This document shows positions 23,573 through 32,928 of a DNA stretch of 44,147 nucleotides, piece by piece. Position 1 is the stretch's first letter, and each line of letters starts with the position of its first letter. Source of the stretch: Blastopirellula sp. (GTDB lineage Bacteria > Planctomycetota > Planctomycetia > Pirellulales > Pirellulaceae). The stretch covers positions 1 through 44,147 of the forward strand of contig NVWB01000161.1 of assembly GCA_002733575.1 (NCBI GenBank). Direction: 5' to 3'. The position numbers and the translations under genes are program-made. Below the pieces are notes generated by a model that did not search any database, was not told the origin of the DNA, and saw only the letters and a list, made by a program, of their open reading frames with translations.

Positions 23573-24715
23573 ATGGGATTCTGGACTGGCTTCGCTGAGG
23601 CGGTTAAGGCCGAAGATGAGAGAGACTTCACTCGTGAGATGTTCATGGAGAAGTCCCTTGAGACTAGGCGTAATGCTCTACTAGGCTCTCTTCAGAGCAG
23701 GAGAGGGACTTCCACCAAGGCCTCTGAAAGTGCAGGGTTCCTTACTGCCTTAAGAGAAAGGTGGCCTAACCTTAGTCCTGAAGTGTACATGGGTCTTGCT
23801 GCTGACCCTACGGCGGCAGAGGCCACCTTTAAAGCTCTTACTGCTAAGTCAACAGAGTACTCCAACGCAGGTCAAGAATTTACTAATGACATGGCTGGAC
23901 TATTTGTGGAGAGTGTGGTTACTACTCGTACTGAAGAAGGAACAATAACCCCAGAACGTATATCAGAGTTAGCTTCTATCTACGATGTATCTGAGGACTA
24001 TGTAGAAGAAATTGTAGGAGGTCTGGGAACAGCCCCAGTAACTGCCTCCTCCATCCCTATTTTCAATCCTTCCGCTGCTCCTACCCCTATGTCTTACGCT
24101 GAGATAGCTGCCGTACAAGAGGAAGTAAAAGGAAAACTAGCAGCTAGGCTGTCTTACGAATCTAGGACACTGAGGGAACAGGCTGCAGATGTCAGAGGGG
24201 AAGACCCGAACAGAGCAGTAGAACTAACAAGGGAATCCTTGAAGGTAGACTCCTTATTAAAAGAAACTGAAGATGGGTTGTTTGATGAGGCCTTAAAGAG
24301 TGTGTATGGGGCAGAGGTAATAGCTGGCGTCATCAAGAGGGATAGTCGGATAGCTTCTGCTAATATTTTCCCAGACATAGCACAACCAGTTCAGATTGAA
24401 GAGGTACAAAGGGTAGAAGTAGAACAACCAAATACTACCTTCTTTGAGAATGAGGATCAAGCCTCTGCTGCTTTAGCTAATGGCAATATTAAGGTAGGTG
24501 ACTGGATTGTTATCGGAGGTAGGACTGCTCAGGTAAAAGACGACAGTGTGCAGCCAGAAGAGGATGACGAAAGAAAATCCTTGGTAGACATGTGGAAAGC
24601 TTTCACTCAATGGGAACCTAGTGATGACTCTGTGATACCAACGACAGAGGAACTTCGAGATATGTTTAGCTTAACTCCTGACGCAATAAAAAGACGTAGA
24701 GACAGTAATGGCTAA
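23573..24715 (+). CDS. internal virion protein, helical
   Basis: 380 residues, helical, strongly charged. The start GFWTGFAEAVKAEDERDFTREMFMEKSLETRRNAL resembles the N-terminus of internal core proteins in marine podoviruses. No enzyme motif is seen. It overlaps the following giant gene by eight bases. Probably part of the ejected core with the 501- and 1162-residue proteins. Confidence 0.65.
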   Translation: MGFWTGFAEAVKAEDERDFTREMFMEKSLETRRNALLGSLQSRRGTSTKASESAGFLTALRERWPNLSPEVYMGLAADPTAAEATFKALTAKSTEYSNAGQEFTNDMAGLFVESVVTTRTEEGTITPERISELASIYDVSEDYVEEIVGGLGTAPVTASSIPIFNPSAAPTPMSYAEIAAVQEEVKGKLAARLSYESRTLREQAADVRGEDPNRAVELTRESLKVDSLLKETEDGLFDEALKSVYGAEVIAGVIKRDSRIASANIFPDIAQPVQIEEVQRVEVEQPNTTFFENEDQASAALANGNIKVGDWIVIGGRTAQVKDDSVQPEEDDERKSLVDMWKAFTQWEPSDDSVIPTTEELRDMFSLTPDAIKRRRDSNG

Positions 24716-27700
24716 TTTTGTATATGGTAACCCACCAGAGGAAGAGGTTAAATCTTCTTCCTCTTTTTCTTACGCTGATACCTTTCCTTCTTACTCTGGT
24801 ACTGAGGGAGAAGTGCAGCTAGAGATGGCCCCTTGGTCTGGGGTAGAAGGACCAATAACTAAAGATGTTATAAAGAACACACCTGCTCTGCGAAGTATTG
24901 TAGAGGAGTCTATGCGTGTGCGTTGGGGAGACAGCAGGGATAACTTCTTTCTTAGAGGGTCCAAGGTTGATCTTGATGCTAAGTTCGATGAAGTGTTTGA
25001 GAAGTGGCAGAACTATAACCGATCCTTTGCAGGTGGCCAGTCCTTAACCGTTGCAGGTGAGGTGGCTTTTCATCAGAGTGCTACAGAGGCACAGAAGGCT
25101 ACCATAGGGGCAGGCTACGGGTTGTTTGATGCTATGCCTAACATCTTCTCTAAAGGTGTCAGTGGTATGGAAAGGTTAGACGCAGTAGGGGACTACTTAA
25201 ATGCTGCTGTACTTGATCCAGTTAACCTTATAGGACTAGGTTTAGGTAAGGCTGCTGGTACAGTTGGAGGTAAGGCTGCTGCTTTAACTATAAGGCAGGG
25301 AGCTAAGCAGGCTATGAGAGCCTCTCTCAAAGCAGGAGCTACAAGGGAAGCAGCTTGGATAGCTGGTAGGAATGCTGCCAGAGTAGGCACGTCAAAGGCT
25401 TTGTTTAAAACCACAGCCCCTATGGTGTCTGTTGACATACTTGCTGCAGTTGGGGCTGATGTAGGGTACCAATATGGTCTGGTGGAAGGTGGACAACAAA
25501 AGAATTATTCTGGCTCTCAAGTAGCACTGTCTGCATTAGGGGCTTTAGTTGTACCTGCAGCTATTGCTGGTGTAAGAGGGGTGAAGTTCTTAGGTAACAC
25601 CAGAGGGGCCAACAAGATTGGGGCAGATAACTACCTACGTCTTACTGAAGCTCTTGCGGACGATATGAATAAAGGCCATGACCATATCACCAGAAGGGTC
25701 ATGGAGGAGATTGATACAGACAACTTGACTAATGAATTAGGTGTACTGTTGGAAGACATATTCTCCCACGAAGGAGCCTACTCTGAAAGATGGTTGAGGG
25801 ATGTAAAGGCTGGTGGTGAGTTAGTAAGGGCTAAGGAACTAGGTATAGGAGTGGATGACTACGAGAGTATGTTCTGGAAAGCCTTGTTGCTGGGTGACGA
25901 AGACAGGGGAGTTAAAGGACTGGCACAGATACTGGTGGACAGTAAGTTTACCTATGTACCAAGGGGTGCTGGAGACAACTCAGCTAACTTCATCGGAGAC
26001 CTTATCTCTATCCTGCCAGAGGACAAAGTATCTAGAATTAATAGAATACTGCAAGAACAATCTCCAGACTATTTCTCAGAGATGTCCAGAGGTACCTTCA
26101 AGGACCTAACCTCAGAAGAACTAGGCTTGTACTTTAAGAAGAGGGCTAGTAATCTGGGGCGTGATCTTGGTACTTTAGGTATATGGCAGAAGACTGTAAA
26201 CGCTGCCAGAAGGGGTACTAAGGTAGTTACAAAATTAGCTAGTGGTAAAGGAGAGACATCTCCGACTGTCGTTAGTCTTCTTGAGGATATCAAACCAAAG
26301 AAAGCTAACCACGATACAATGGATACTCTCAGGTGGCTACAGAGTGGATATAAGAAACTACTAACTTCTCACATTGGTACCACTGCAGTTAACGTAAAAG
26401 GTTGGGCACTCTTAGAGGTTGCTGGTACTCTTACAGATGTGGTCGAAGCTACCTTAAGCGGAAGTATCATCACCAAGAAGGGTCGTGCTATGTACGGCGG
26501 GGCAGGTAGACGTGTGTTTAATCTCTTGAATTGGTCTGACACCTCTGAGGCCGCTGAAGATTACCTTAGATTACGACCAGAACTAGACCGTAAGTTGCAC
26601 CAGTACATTACTGGTGGGGTTGATGCTAACTCTACAGCAGCAGACTTCGGTATTAACCCAGAAAACAAACTAGCTCAAACGTTTGACAAGACAACAGACC
26701 TACTACAGAGAGTATCCCTCGTTAGGATGCAAGATGGAATAACAAAGAACTTCTCTTTCATCAGCAATCTGGACTTCGAGATACGAAGAGCGCATGGTAT
26801 GTCCTTCAATGAATTCTTTAAGCAAGATAATTCTTTCTTTAAGATGTTTAGTCCTGAGTTTAAAGAGCTTGAACAGATAGCCTTACAAAGAACACTAAGG
26901 ACTACAGCCTCTAAGCCTTTTTCTACTGGTGGTACTGGCAGTAGCCCAATAAGACATGCAGCTAAGTTCATTGAGAAACTATCTAGAGAACCGGGCATAG
27001 GGGCTTTGATCCCATTCGGACAGTTCTTCAATAACTCCATCGCTACCTTCGGGGACTACATCGGGGTAAATGCTATACGACACTACATGGGTAGGTGGGC
27101 AGGACAAAGCATAGACGTAACTGAGGAGAGAGGTATTAGGCTTATCGCCAGTGGTGCTGTTGGTCTATCTCTACTGTTTGGATTATTTAAACCTGATGCT
27201 GAGAGAAGGCTGGAACTAGGATTAAGATGGAACGAGACAGAGCGCAACAAGGATGGTAGTGTTGCCAACTCACTGTGGGATTTCCCTATTCCTTTTGGCC
27301 AGCTACTGGGTTATGCCTTTGCGTACAAGGAGAAGTACGGGGAAGTTCCAAAAGACTTTAGGGAAGAAGCTGCGGCTGTAGTGTATGGACAAACATTTAG
27401 GCAGATAGGTGGAGCTACAGGAGAACTCAACGAGATTTTCCAAAGTATGCTTACTTCTAGCCTTGAGGATGCCAGTGTCTTTGAAATTATAGGTGCTGTT
27501 GGCTCACGCCTTATATCTGGTTCAACACGATCATTTGATCCCCTTAATCAGGCTGTTATGATGGTGACAGATAGCTTTGAGAATCCTGATAGAAGGCAGG
27601 GGTGGAAAGCCTTGAATGATTCTATCAGGTACTTTGACGCTATGCTCCCAGTTGGACCTAGAGAAAGAAGGTTTGACCCTCTCACTACTGATAGGCCACA

Positions 27701-28196
27701 ACAGGACATAGGTAGGCTATTGGGTTCTAGAAGTGTAAGGAACAGGACTACTGTTGACCGTATGCTGGCTAGTGCTGGTATGTCTTCTTGGAAACAGACT
27801 GACTGGGGAGGTAATAGTGCAGAGATGAAGAATAGGTTAGACGAACTAGCTGGTCCTATCATTGCTGCCTACGCCGACAGTGCTATGGAGAAGTACCCAA
27901 ACTTTAATGATGAGAGTTTGTCTTTCAAAGAACGTGTCATACGGGAACAAGTATTCAGACCAGCTATAGCAGCAACTAAGGAACTACTTACCAGTGACCT
28001 AGACCCTGACGATCCATTGATGACGAGGTTCTTAACTATATCTGGTAAGAGTGAACTGGAGGTAAAGAGGGCGATGGACTTCTTTGGTTTTGAGGGAAGT
28101 ATAGAAGACTTAGGGATGGAAGAAGGAGGTCTGGACAGATTGGATATTGTTGTAGACTACCTTGAGAACACTAACGAGTACCTTAAGTTGCCATAA
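24708..28196 (+). CDS. large internal virion (ejection) protein
   Basis: 1162 residues, the largest protein in the window and the last gene of the structural arm, a position and size like T7 gp16. Around residues 140-310 there is a long Ala/Gly-rich amphipathic to hydrophobic region (GLGLGKAAGTVGGKAAALTIRQG, ALSALGALVVPAAIAGV) that could insert into the membrane. Another moderately hydrophobic segment (GIRLIASGAVGLSLLFGLF) lies near residue 810. There is no transglycosylase motif here; that activity is on the separate protein at 22433. It ends at the convergence terminator. Confidence 0.75.
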   Translation: MANFVYGNPPEEEVKSSSSFSYADTFPSYSGTEGEVQLEMAPWSGVEGPITKDVIKNTPALRSIVEESMRVRWGDSRDNFFLRGSKVDLDAKFDEVFEKWQNYNRSFAGGQSLTVAGEVAFHQSATEAQKATIGAGYGLFDAMPNIFSKGVSGMERLDAVGDYLNAAVLDPVNLIGLGLGKAAGTVGGKAAALTIRQGAKQAMRASLKAGATREAAWIAGRNAARVGTSKALFKTTAPMVSVDILAAVGADVGYQYGLVEGGQQKNYSGSQVALSALGALVVPAAIAGVRGVKFLGNTRGANKIGADNYLRLTEALADDMNKGHDHITRRVMEEIDTDNLTNELGVLLEDIFSHEGAYSERWLRDVKAGGELVRAKELGIGVDDYESMFWKALLLGDEDRGVKGLAQILVDSKFTYVPRGAGDNSANFIGDLISILPEDKVSRINRILQEQSPDYFSEMSRGTFKDLTSEELGLYFKKRASNLGRDLGTLGIWQKTVNAARRGTKVVTKLASGKGETSPTVVSLLEDIKPKKANHDTMDTLRWLQSGYKKLLTSHIGTTAVNVKGWALLEVAGTLTDVVEATLSGSIITKKGRAMYGGAGRRVFNLLNWSDTSEAAEDYLRLRPELDRKLHQYITGGVDANSTAADFGINPENKLAQTFDKTTDLLQRVSLVRMQDGITKNFSFISNLDFEIRRAHGMSFNEFFKQDNSFFKMFSPEFKELEQIALQRTLRTTASKPFSTGGTGSSPIRHAAKFIEKLSREPGIGALIPFGQFFNNSIATFGDYIGVNAIRHYMGRWAGQSIDVTEERGIRLIASGAVGLSLLFGLFKPDAERRLELGLRWNETERNKDGSVANSLWDFPIPFGQLLGYAFAYKEKYGEVPKDFREEAAAVVYGQTFRQIGGATGELNEIFQSMLTSSLEDASVFEIIGAVGSRLISGSTRSFDPLNQAVMMVTDSFENPDRRQGWKALNDSIRYFDAMLPVGPRERRFDPLTTDRPQQDIGRLLGSRSVRNRTTVDRMLASAGMSSWKQTDWGGNSAEMKNRLDELAGPIIAAYADSAMEKYPNFNDESLSFKERVIREQVFRPAIAATKELLTSDLDPDDPLMTRFLTISGKSELEVKRAMDFFGFEGSIEDLGMEEGGLDRLDIVVDYLENTNEYLKLP

Positions 28197-28220
28197 AAAA
28201 GGGCTACCCGAAGGTAACCC
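28195..28220 (-). terminator. intrinsic terminator at the convergence of the two arms
   Basis: Read on the - strand: GGGTTACC, loop TTCG, GGTAGCCC, then TTTTTT. The stem has seven pairs and one mismatch with a stable TTCG tetraloop, a textbook Rho-independent terminator for the right arm. On the + strand the T-run is poor, but the six A bases before the stem help make it partly bidirectional. Confidence 0.85.
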
Positions 28221-28250
28221 TAAAGTTTCTGCTTAAATACAGACTATGTT

Positions 28251-28448
28251 TTATTCGAAGTCCCGCACCAACTTAGCGTAGCGATAGGCTTCTTCTAAGG
28301 CTTCTTCTGGCCTATTTGAACCACTAGCAATAAGACCACCTAGTATACTAGCCACAATCATGTGTTCTAAAGTATACTGGGGAGTCTTCTTGGTAGTGGT
28401 TTTTTTTGTGAACTCCTTAGCTTCTTTGGCTAAGTTACTTGTTGTCAT
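28251..28448 (-). CDS. small protein, unknown; last gene of right arm
   Basis: 65 residues. The first 20 are basic (AKEAKEFTKKTTTKKTPQ); the rest forms two helices, the first moderately hydrophobic (HMIVASILGGLIASG). No family is recognised. Its start overlaps the stop of the preceding gene (ATGA) and it ends 30 bases before the terminator. Confidence 0.6.
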   Translation of the reverse strand: MTTSNLAKEAKEFTKKTTTKKTPQYTLEHMIVASILGGLIASGSNRPEEALEEAYRYAKLVRDFE

Positions 28449-28693
28449 AGGTGTTCGCCTCTCCCGTGCATTTCTATTAGATCGTTTACGAAGAACAGCA
28501 TCTTGTTTAGATCGTACAGTGCATCAACATCCTTCTTCTCCCCTAGTCTGTAACAGGCTTTGAAGATATCTCCTCTGGCTTTACTCATAGACTTGTGGGA
28601 GATAAGATGTCTAAGTTCTGTGGCATGAGTAGGTAGAGTGTAGTACTCAGTTGATCCTCCATCAGAGCCAACCTTTACCCTATCATGTACCAT
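28445..28693 (-). CDS. small helical protein, unknown
   Basis: 82 residues from the ATG at 28693 (an upstream ATG at 28756 would add 21 residues that only read through the neighbouring gene). Charged and helical; the segment LRHLISHKSMSKARGDIFKACYRLG and KKDVDALYDLNKMLFFVNDLIE suggest a compact helical bundle. No recognised domain. It overlaps the preceding gene by 11 bases and lacks a clear ribosome site, so it may depend on coupled translation. Confidence 0.5.
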   Translation of the reverse strand: MVHDRVKVGSDGGSTEYYTLPTHATELRHLISHKSMSKARGDIFKACYRLGEKKDVDALYDLNKMLFFVNDLIEMHGRGEHL

Positions 28694-28901
28694 TAGCAAA
28701 TGGATTGTAAACGTCATCCTTGTTACGCTCAACAACATCCACTGTACCAGATTCATTAAGTGTATGGATCACTAAGGTATTGCCGTTGTTCACCTTACTC
28801 ACAGCCTCCCCTATATTCTCTACACCAAACTCATTACCTACTGTACCCCGAACAACTTTACGGATAGATGTGGCGGTGTACCCCTGTTTGTTAAAGTTCA
28901 T
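28683..28901 (-). CDS. small protein, unknown
   Basis: 72 residues with AAAGGAG upstream of the ATG. A mixed alpha/beta pattern (SIRKVVRGTVGNEFGVENIGEAVSKVNNGNTLVIHTLN) but no known family or catalytic motif. It belongs to the chain of tiny genes at the distal end of the right arm, often host-takeover genes in other phages; no function can be assigned. Confidence 0.65.
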   Translation of the reverse strand: MNFNKQGYTATSIRKVVRGTVGNEFGVENIGEAVSKVNNGNTLVIHTLNESGTVDVVERNKDDVYNPFANGT

Positions 28902-28927
28902 CTTTGTCTCCTTTGTGTTTCTCTTTT

Positions 28928-29119
28928 CTAGGTAGTACTCTTGTCTTGTTCTTGTGCACTTGGTGTTTCCTTATGGGTACCACTCCCTTTGGTTTTGGTA
29001 AGGGCAAACCCACACCTTTGTTTCTTTTCTCGCTTAACAGTGATGTTCCTACCAAACTGATCAAGAAGGTCTGACTCATAGGTATCACTGTAGATATCGT
29101 CATACTCTTTTTCCCACAT
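28928..29119 (-). CDS. small acidic-then-basic protein sharing its start region with the SbmA leader
   Basis: 63 residues. N-terminus MWEKEYDDIYSDTYESDLLDQFG is acidic; the rest is basic and probably disordered. It has an AAGGAAAG site. The ribosome site and first four codons belong to a 22-base block also found at 36853-36874. An overlapping alternative frame (28891-29103) encodes a very basic peptide and is judged less likely because it lacks its own ribosome site. The promoter at 29144 lies just upstream. Confidence 0.55.
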   Translation of the reverse strand: MWEKEYDDIYSDTYESDLLDQFGRNITVKREKKQRCGFALTKTKGSGTHKETPSAQEQDKSTT

Positions 29120-29143
29120 CTTCTTTCCTTCTTATCTTAGGAA

Positions 29144-29172
29144 CTTATACCACAGTCAATACCCCTTGTCAA
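29144..29172 (-). promoter_or_regulatory. sigma70-type promoter, - strand, 17-bp spacer
   Basis: On the - strand TTGACA (29172-29167), 17-bp spacer, TATAAG (29149-29144). It overlaps the 3' end of the gene at 29156 and would express the four small genes down to the terminator at 28195. The same TATAAG with 17-bp spacing is seen upstream of the SSB gene. Confidence 0.7.
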
Positions 29173-29533
29173 GTACTTTCACTATGTCATGGAAAGTATC
29201 CCCAAAGGAACAAGTACCATCAGTACGCCATCGAGTTCTTAGTTTACCTACTTGCCCTAGCCACATACTGCCATCCTTACCATCCACTGTTGCTACCTTG
29301 TTACTCCTTGTCTTATACTTCCCTTTACCTTTAATCATCCTTCTTCCTTCCTCTAGTTCAAGCAAAGCTTCTTCCATTTCCTTATCCCAATCCTCACCCC
29401 TGAGGTGACCTCTTACAGCCACCAGTAGATCAGACAGTGCCATCTTGAACCTATACCTCCAATCAATCTTCAAGGCAGGCTCATGAGGTACACTCCTAGG
29501 CCACGGTATCAATCTCCTTAGTGTACTAGGCAT
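29156..29533 (-). CDS. basic protein of unknown function
   Basis: 125 residues. N-terminus PSTLRRLIPWPRSVPHEPALKIDWRYRFKMALSDLLVAVRGHLRG, then an acidic helix (DKEMEEALLELEEG) and a basic C-terminal part with two tryptophans (WLGQVGKLRTRWRTDG). No domain recognised. It overlaps the metallophosphoesterase stop by eight bases, so the two are probably made together. Confidence 0.6.
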   Translation of the reverse strand: MPSTLRRLIPWPRSVPHEPALKIDWRYRFKMALSDLLVAVRGHLRGEDWDKEMEEALLELEEGRRMIKGKGKYKTRSNKVATVDGKDGSMWLGQVGKLRTRWRTDGTCSFGDTFHDIVKVLDKGY

Positions 29534-30059
29534 TGAGCTTCTGTAGCCTCTCCATAGTACTGTAAAGGTGTACTGGTGAGTAATCAGTGTTCTCTACACA
29601 TATGTTAAGGTACCTAGTGTCTCTCTGCCCATTTGGTAGAGTAACCCAATTCCTGTGGGTATGCCCATGTATATTAGTTGTGTACTTAGCGTTACCAGAA
29701 CCTAGGTGGATAGGGGTATGGGTCAGTACACAGCGGTACTCTGGAAACATTCTCCACATAGATACCTTTTTGAAGAAGGCCCCAGCAGACAGGAATTTTA
29801 TGTCGTCATGGTTCCCCACGATAAGCCTCTTGCTACCATTTAGTCTAGGCCACTGAGTCTTAAACCAACCAGAGTTACCAAAATACACGTCCCCTAGGTG
29901 GTACACGTAGTCCCCTTGTTTTACCTTTTCATTCCAGTTCTTGATTATGGTTTCATTCATCTCTTGAAGTGTGTCAAAATCCCCTCCCCTACCAGTGTCA
30001 AACTTTAGAATGTTGTAGTGATTAAAGTGGGTGTCACTTATAGCCCATATCTCCCTCAT
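29526..30059 (-). CDS. calcineurin-like metallophosphoesterase
   Basis: 177 residues with every block of the family: SDTHFNH (residues 8-14), GDVYFG, GNHDD, THTPIH and HGHTHRN, giving the two-metal site. The length is that of a bare catalytic domain (YfcE/phage type). Substrate is not shown; phosphodiester or nucleotide phosphates are likely. It lies between the reductase gene and a small gene, 14 bases after the reductase stop, and may act in nucleotide turnover. Confidence 0.85.
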   Translation of the reverse strand: MREIWAISDTHFNHYNILKFDTGRGGDFDTLQEMNETIIKNWNEKVKQGDYVYHLGDVYFGNSGWFKTQWPRLNGSKRLIVGNHDDIKFLSAGAFFKKVSMWRMFPEYRCVLTHTPIHLGSGNAKYTTNIHGHTHRNWVTLPNGQRDTRYLNICVENTDYSPVHLYSTMERLQKLNA

Positions 30060-30073
30060 CAGCTATTCCTTTC

Positions 30074-32926
30074 TTACTCAGTTAAGTCCACCACTTCACA
30101 TACTCCAGAACTACAAGCCATCGTGGACATACCAACAGTAGAATCCTGTAGTTCATACTCAGATAGTTTAGTCCAGTCAAAAGATTCAGGTGTTAACTTC
30201 AATAGAGTTTGGTACTCCCTCTTAGATGCCTCCTGATAGGGAGCTTGTTGGTACACATGATCATCGTAAGGTAAGAAGGAGATACCTGACACCTCATCAA
30301 AGTTCTTATACACAAAGTCACCTACCTCCAACCATTCATTAGACTTCACTGAGATAGTAACACTAGGCTTATGCTCACACCAATGTCTCTGATACATTAG
30401 CCACATATTCAACTGGTCAAGTGCAGTAAGGTCACCTCTGGTAACAGCCTTAGGCGGAGCCTTAACAGGGAAAGAGAATACAGTAACAGTCTCAGGTTTA
30501 GTTACATCCGGTGAGTGTACTACTCCCATATCCTTCATAAACTGTGTCACAGGGTCAGTGTTGTTTCCTCGTACAGTGCGGATATAATACTTAGAATGCC
30601 TAGCGTGGATACCAGAAGAACTATCCACAAGTTGGCTGACTGTTCCCGAAGGCTTAACGGTTGTGATAGCGGCTGATACTGGTATCCCAAGTTTGTCTGC
30701 CCATTCTTTATTTGTTTCAATTGCTACACCCCTTAAAGCCGTTAGTGTATCCTCTAACTTTCTATTCTTTGTAGTCATTAAAGGATTATCCATGATACCT
30801 GTAAGACTAACCCCCAACAGACCTTCTTCTTTAGTGTTGTTATGCCATACTCTACGTAGGTACTTGAAGTCAGTGTAGGTAGACTGTACTGTGCCTAGAA
30901 TAGTAGCAAGTCTCACCTTACGGGCAAGAGTATCAAAGTCGTCGGAAGCCCTAATGACACACTCTGTTAAATTGCAAAATTGATAAGGTCTGAGGATAAT
31001 TTCAGAGTTATGCACGACAACTCCCTCAACGACACCCCAATGGTTCTTAGGTTCTGAGAAGTCAAACACTTCTTGATCTGGACCTTTTTTCACTGATTTA
31101 ATTTTAGGAGCTCTTCTTAAAAGCATCTCCTGTAGCTGTTGCCTTTTATAGTCCTGCCCAAAGTTGATAAAACGGCAGAAGGCGAGAAGGCTATCATACC
31201 TACCTATGTTGACATCATATGATACTTTACAAGTGTACTCCCCATTATAGAACTTTACTTTGGTAGTCTTGTTGGTAGTAATGTAAGCTGTCACACCATA
31301 TTTACCTAGTACCTCGACTAGTCTGTCAGCCTGACCTTTGTCTATAGTCTTTAAAGATACCCTACCATTCCTAATGACACCCCCGTTAGCAGAGTACAGG
31401 CCTTGTAGTCCTTCTTGGGAAACAATGGAAGTAGGCAAACCTCTGGAGCCTATTACCGTAGCTGGTAGGCTGTACGAGACAGCTATACCTCTTGCTTTAC
31501 GGGAGTACCACCGACCTACCCCTTGACCGTAAGACTTAGCAATATCTTTATCCTTCTTAGAGAAGTACACCTCTAATCCTTTATGTTTATCTGAGTTAAG
31601 CCTATTTAAAGCTCCATCTCCTACCATAAACCCAGCTAGGAATGTATCAGTGCCCCTGCGGTTAGGTGCCTGCAGGATGTAAGGCATAGGTTGTTTGCCA
31701 ACTAACTCTTCTGCTATACACTCTGATCCATCAGTAAGCATAAACACATGATCAGGAGTTACTTGAATAGGCTTACGCTTAAGTAAACCCTCATACCCTA
31801 CATAAACAGTAGACTTAACTCCAGAACCCCACACAGAACCAACAGATACTTCCCCCAAGTTATTAACAATCTCGACAGACTCTTTACCTACTAACTCATC
31901 AAAGCGTACGTTACCTGAGGTAGTACGGAGTTTCATGTCTCCAGTGAAACAGCAGGGGTTTGTTCCCCAGTCTTTATTAGCGTCTCGTCTACCATTCCTT
32001 GCAGTTTGCTTCTGTGCTGCCTCCCTGTTGAAGATACCTCTCTCCCCTGACTTACTCTCAATCAAAGCAGTCCACTCACGGATAAAGGATTCCATATCTG
32101 GCTTTTCAGTATAACATACAGAGTTGTTGGCTAGGTAACGATGGTCACCAAACTGCCCTGTCTTGGCATGACGCATACGGTCATCACTTAGATTAGATAG
32201 GGATAGTAAAGCAGACCTACGTACTCCACCTGATACCACAATCTCCCCCACCTTACACATCAGGTCATGGCACTCGATAGAGGTAAGCCTCCGTCCTGCT
32301 GCTTCTTTAAAGGTGTGAACTGTGAAGTTAAACAAGTCAGTCAGTGGGGCAGGACCAGATGACCTACCTCCAAATGTCTTCAGTCTTTCCCCAGCACCCC
32401 GAAGCCTGCTTGTGTCCCACTTAGGAACTTCTCCTGCCCAAAGACTACTAAGCAATAGCCTGTACCCCTTAGCCCAACCTTCCTTAGAGTCCATGATAGG
32501 TATAGTCATAGTAGTATCAAAGAACAGTTCAGGTACTTCAGGTAACTTGTTAATGTACTGCCTCTCAACTGAGAAGCCCACCCCTGTACCACACATAAGA
32601 ATGAACAAGGCTTCATCAAAAGACTTAGGATCGTCTACTGGTAGGTATGCACAGTTGTACATACAGGTGTTATCCCGCTTAGCAGCAGGACCAGCAGTCA
32701 TCAATGCCCTCATAGAAGGAGTAATCTCTAGGGCTAGGATAGCCTCTCTTAACTCCATAACAGTATCAGGATCAAGATGAGGGGTTACAATGTTACTAAG
32801 GTACCTATCTACAGTCTCATCCATAGTCTCTCTACGAGACTCTTTGTCTAACCACCTTGAGTACCTTGACGTAAAGATGAACTGCTGGTAAGGTGTTGGT
32901 AGCGTTGGTCCGTATTCGTTATCCAA
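30074..32926 (-). CDS. nrdJ: class II (adenosylcobalamin-dependent) ribonucleotide reductase with intein
   Basis: 950 residues before and 635 after removal of the 315-residue intein. Start TTG at 32926 with AAGGA upstream. It belongs to the monomeric RTPR-like class II group: TPSMRALMTAGPAAKRDNTCMYNCAYLPV and LFILMCGTGVGFSVERQY near the N-terminus, the active-site loop restored as NPC-SEIILRPYQFCNLTE, IMDNPLMT, SAAITTVKPSGTVSQLVDSSSGIHARH, and a C-terminal thiol pair ACSSGVCEV. It makes deoxynucleotides for replication and needs adenosylcobalamin from the host. An SbmA/BacA-type transporter is encoded 3 kb upstream. Confidence 0.93.
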   Translation of the reverse strand: MDNEYGPTLPTPYQQFIFTSRYSRWLDKESRRETMDETVDRYLSNIVTPHLDPDTVMELREAILALEITPSMRALMTAGPAAKRDNTCMYNCAYLPVDDPKSFDEALFILMCGTGVGFSVERQYINKLPEVPELFFDTTMTIPIMDSKEGWAKGYRLLLSSLWAGEVPKWDTSRLRGAGERLKTFGGRSSGPAPLTDLFNFTVHTFKEAAGRRLTSIECHDLMCKVGEIVVSGGVRRSALLSLSNLSDDRMRHAKTGQFGDHRYLANNSVCYTEKPDMESFIREWTALIESKSGERGIFNREAAQKQTARNGRRDANKDWGTNPCCFTGDMKLRTTSGNVRFDELVGKESVEIVNNLGEVSVGSVWGSGVKSTVYVGYEGLLKRKPIQVTPDHVFMLTDGSECIAEELVGKQPMPYILQAPNRRGTDTFLAGFMVGDGALNRLNSDKHKGLEVYFSKKDKDIAKSYGQGVGRWYSRKARGIAVSYSLPATVIGSRGLPTSIVSQEGLQGLYSANGGVIRNGRVSLKTIDKGQADRLVEVLGKYGVTAYITTNKTTKVKFYNGEYTCKVSYDVNIGRYDSLLAFCRFINFGQDYKRQQLQEMLLRRAPKIKSVKKGPDQEVFDFSEPKNHWGVVEGVVVHNSEIILRPYQFCNLTECVIRASDDFDTLARKVRLATILGTVQSTYTDFKYLRRVWHNNTKEEGLLGVSLTGIMDNPLMTTKNRKLEDTLTALRGVAIETNKEWADKLGIPVSAAITTVKPSGTVSQLVDSSSGIHARHSKYYIRTVRGNNTDPVTQFMKDMGVVHSPDVTKPETVTVFSFPVKAPPKAVTRGDLTALDQLNMWLMYQRHWCEHKPSVTISVKSNEWLEVGDFVYKNFDEVSGISFLPYDDHVYQQAPYQEASKREYQTLLKLTPESFDWTKLSEYELQDSTVGMSTMACSSGVCEVVDLTE
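31007..31951 (-). mobile_element. LAGLIDADG intein beside the reductase active-site cysteine
   Basis: 315 residues inserted between NPC and SEI of the reductase: Cys1 in CFTGDMKLRTTSGNV (block A), block B in VTPDHVFMLTD, endonuclease motifs FLAGFMVGDGALN and LQGLYSANGGVIRNG, and the C-terminal block WGVVEGVVVHN followed by extein Ser. The second LAGLIDADG motif has Asn in place of the acidic residue (SANGG), so cleavage activity may be reduced or lost. The splice residues (Cys1, penultimate His, Asn, Ser+1) are all intact. Confidence 0.92.
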
Positions 32927-32928
32927 TA

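Noticed and set aside
28891..29103. A 70-residue very basic frame overlapping the 63-residue gene
   Set aside because: No ribosome site; the overlapping frame starting at 29119 has a good site and a promoter upstream. It cannot be fully excluded as a second overlapping gene.
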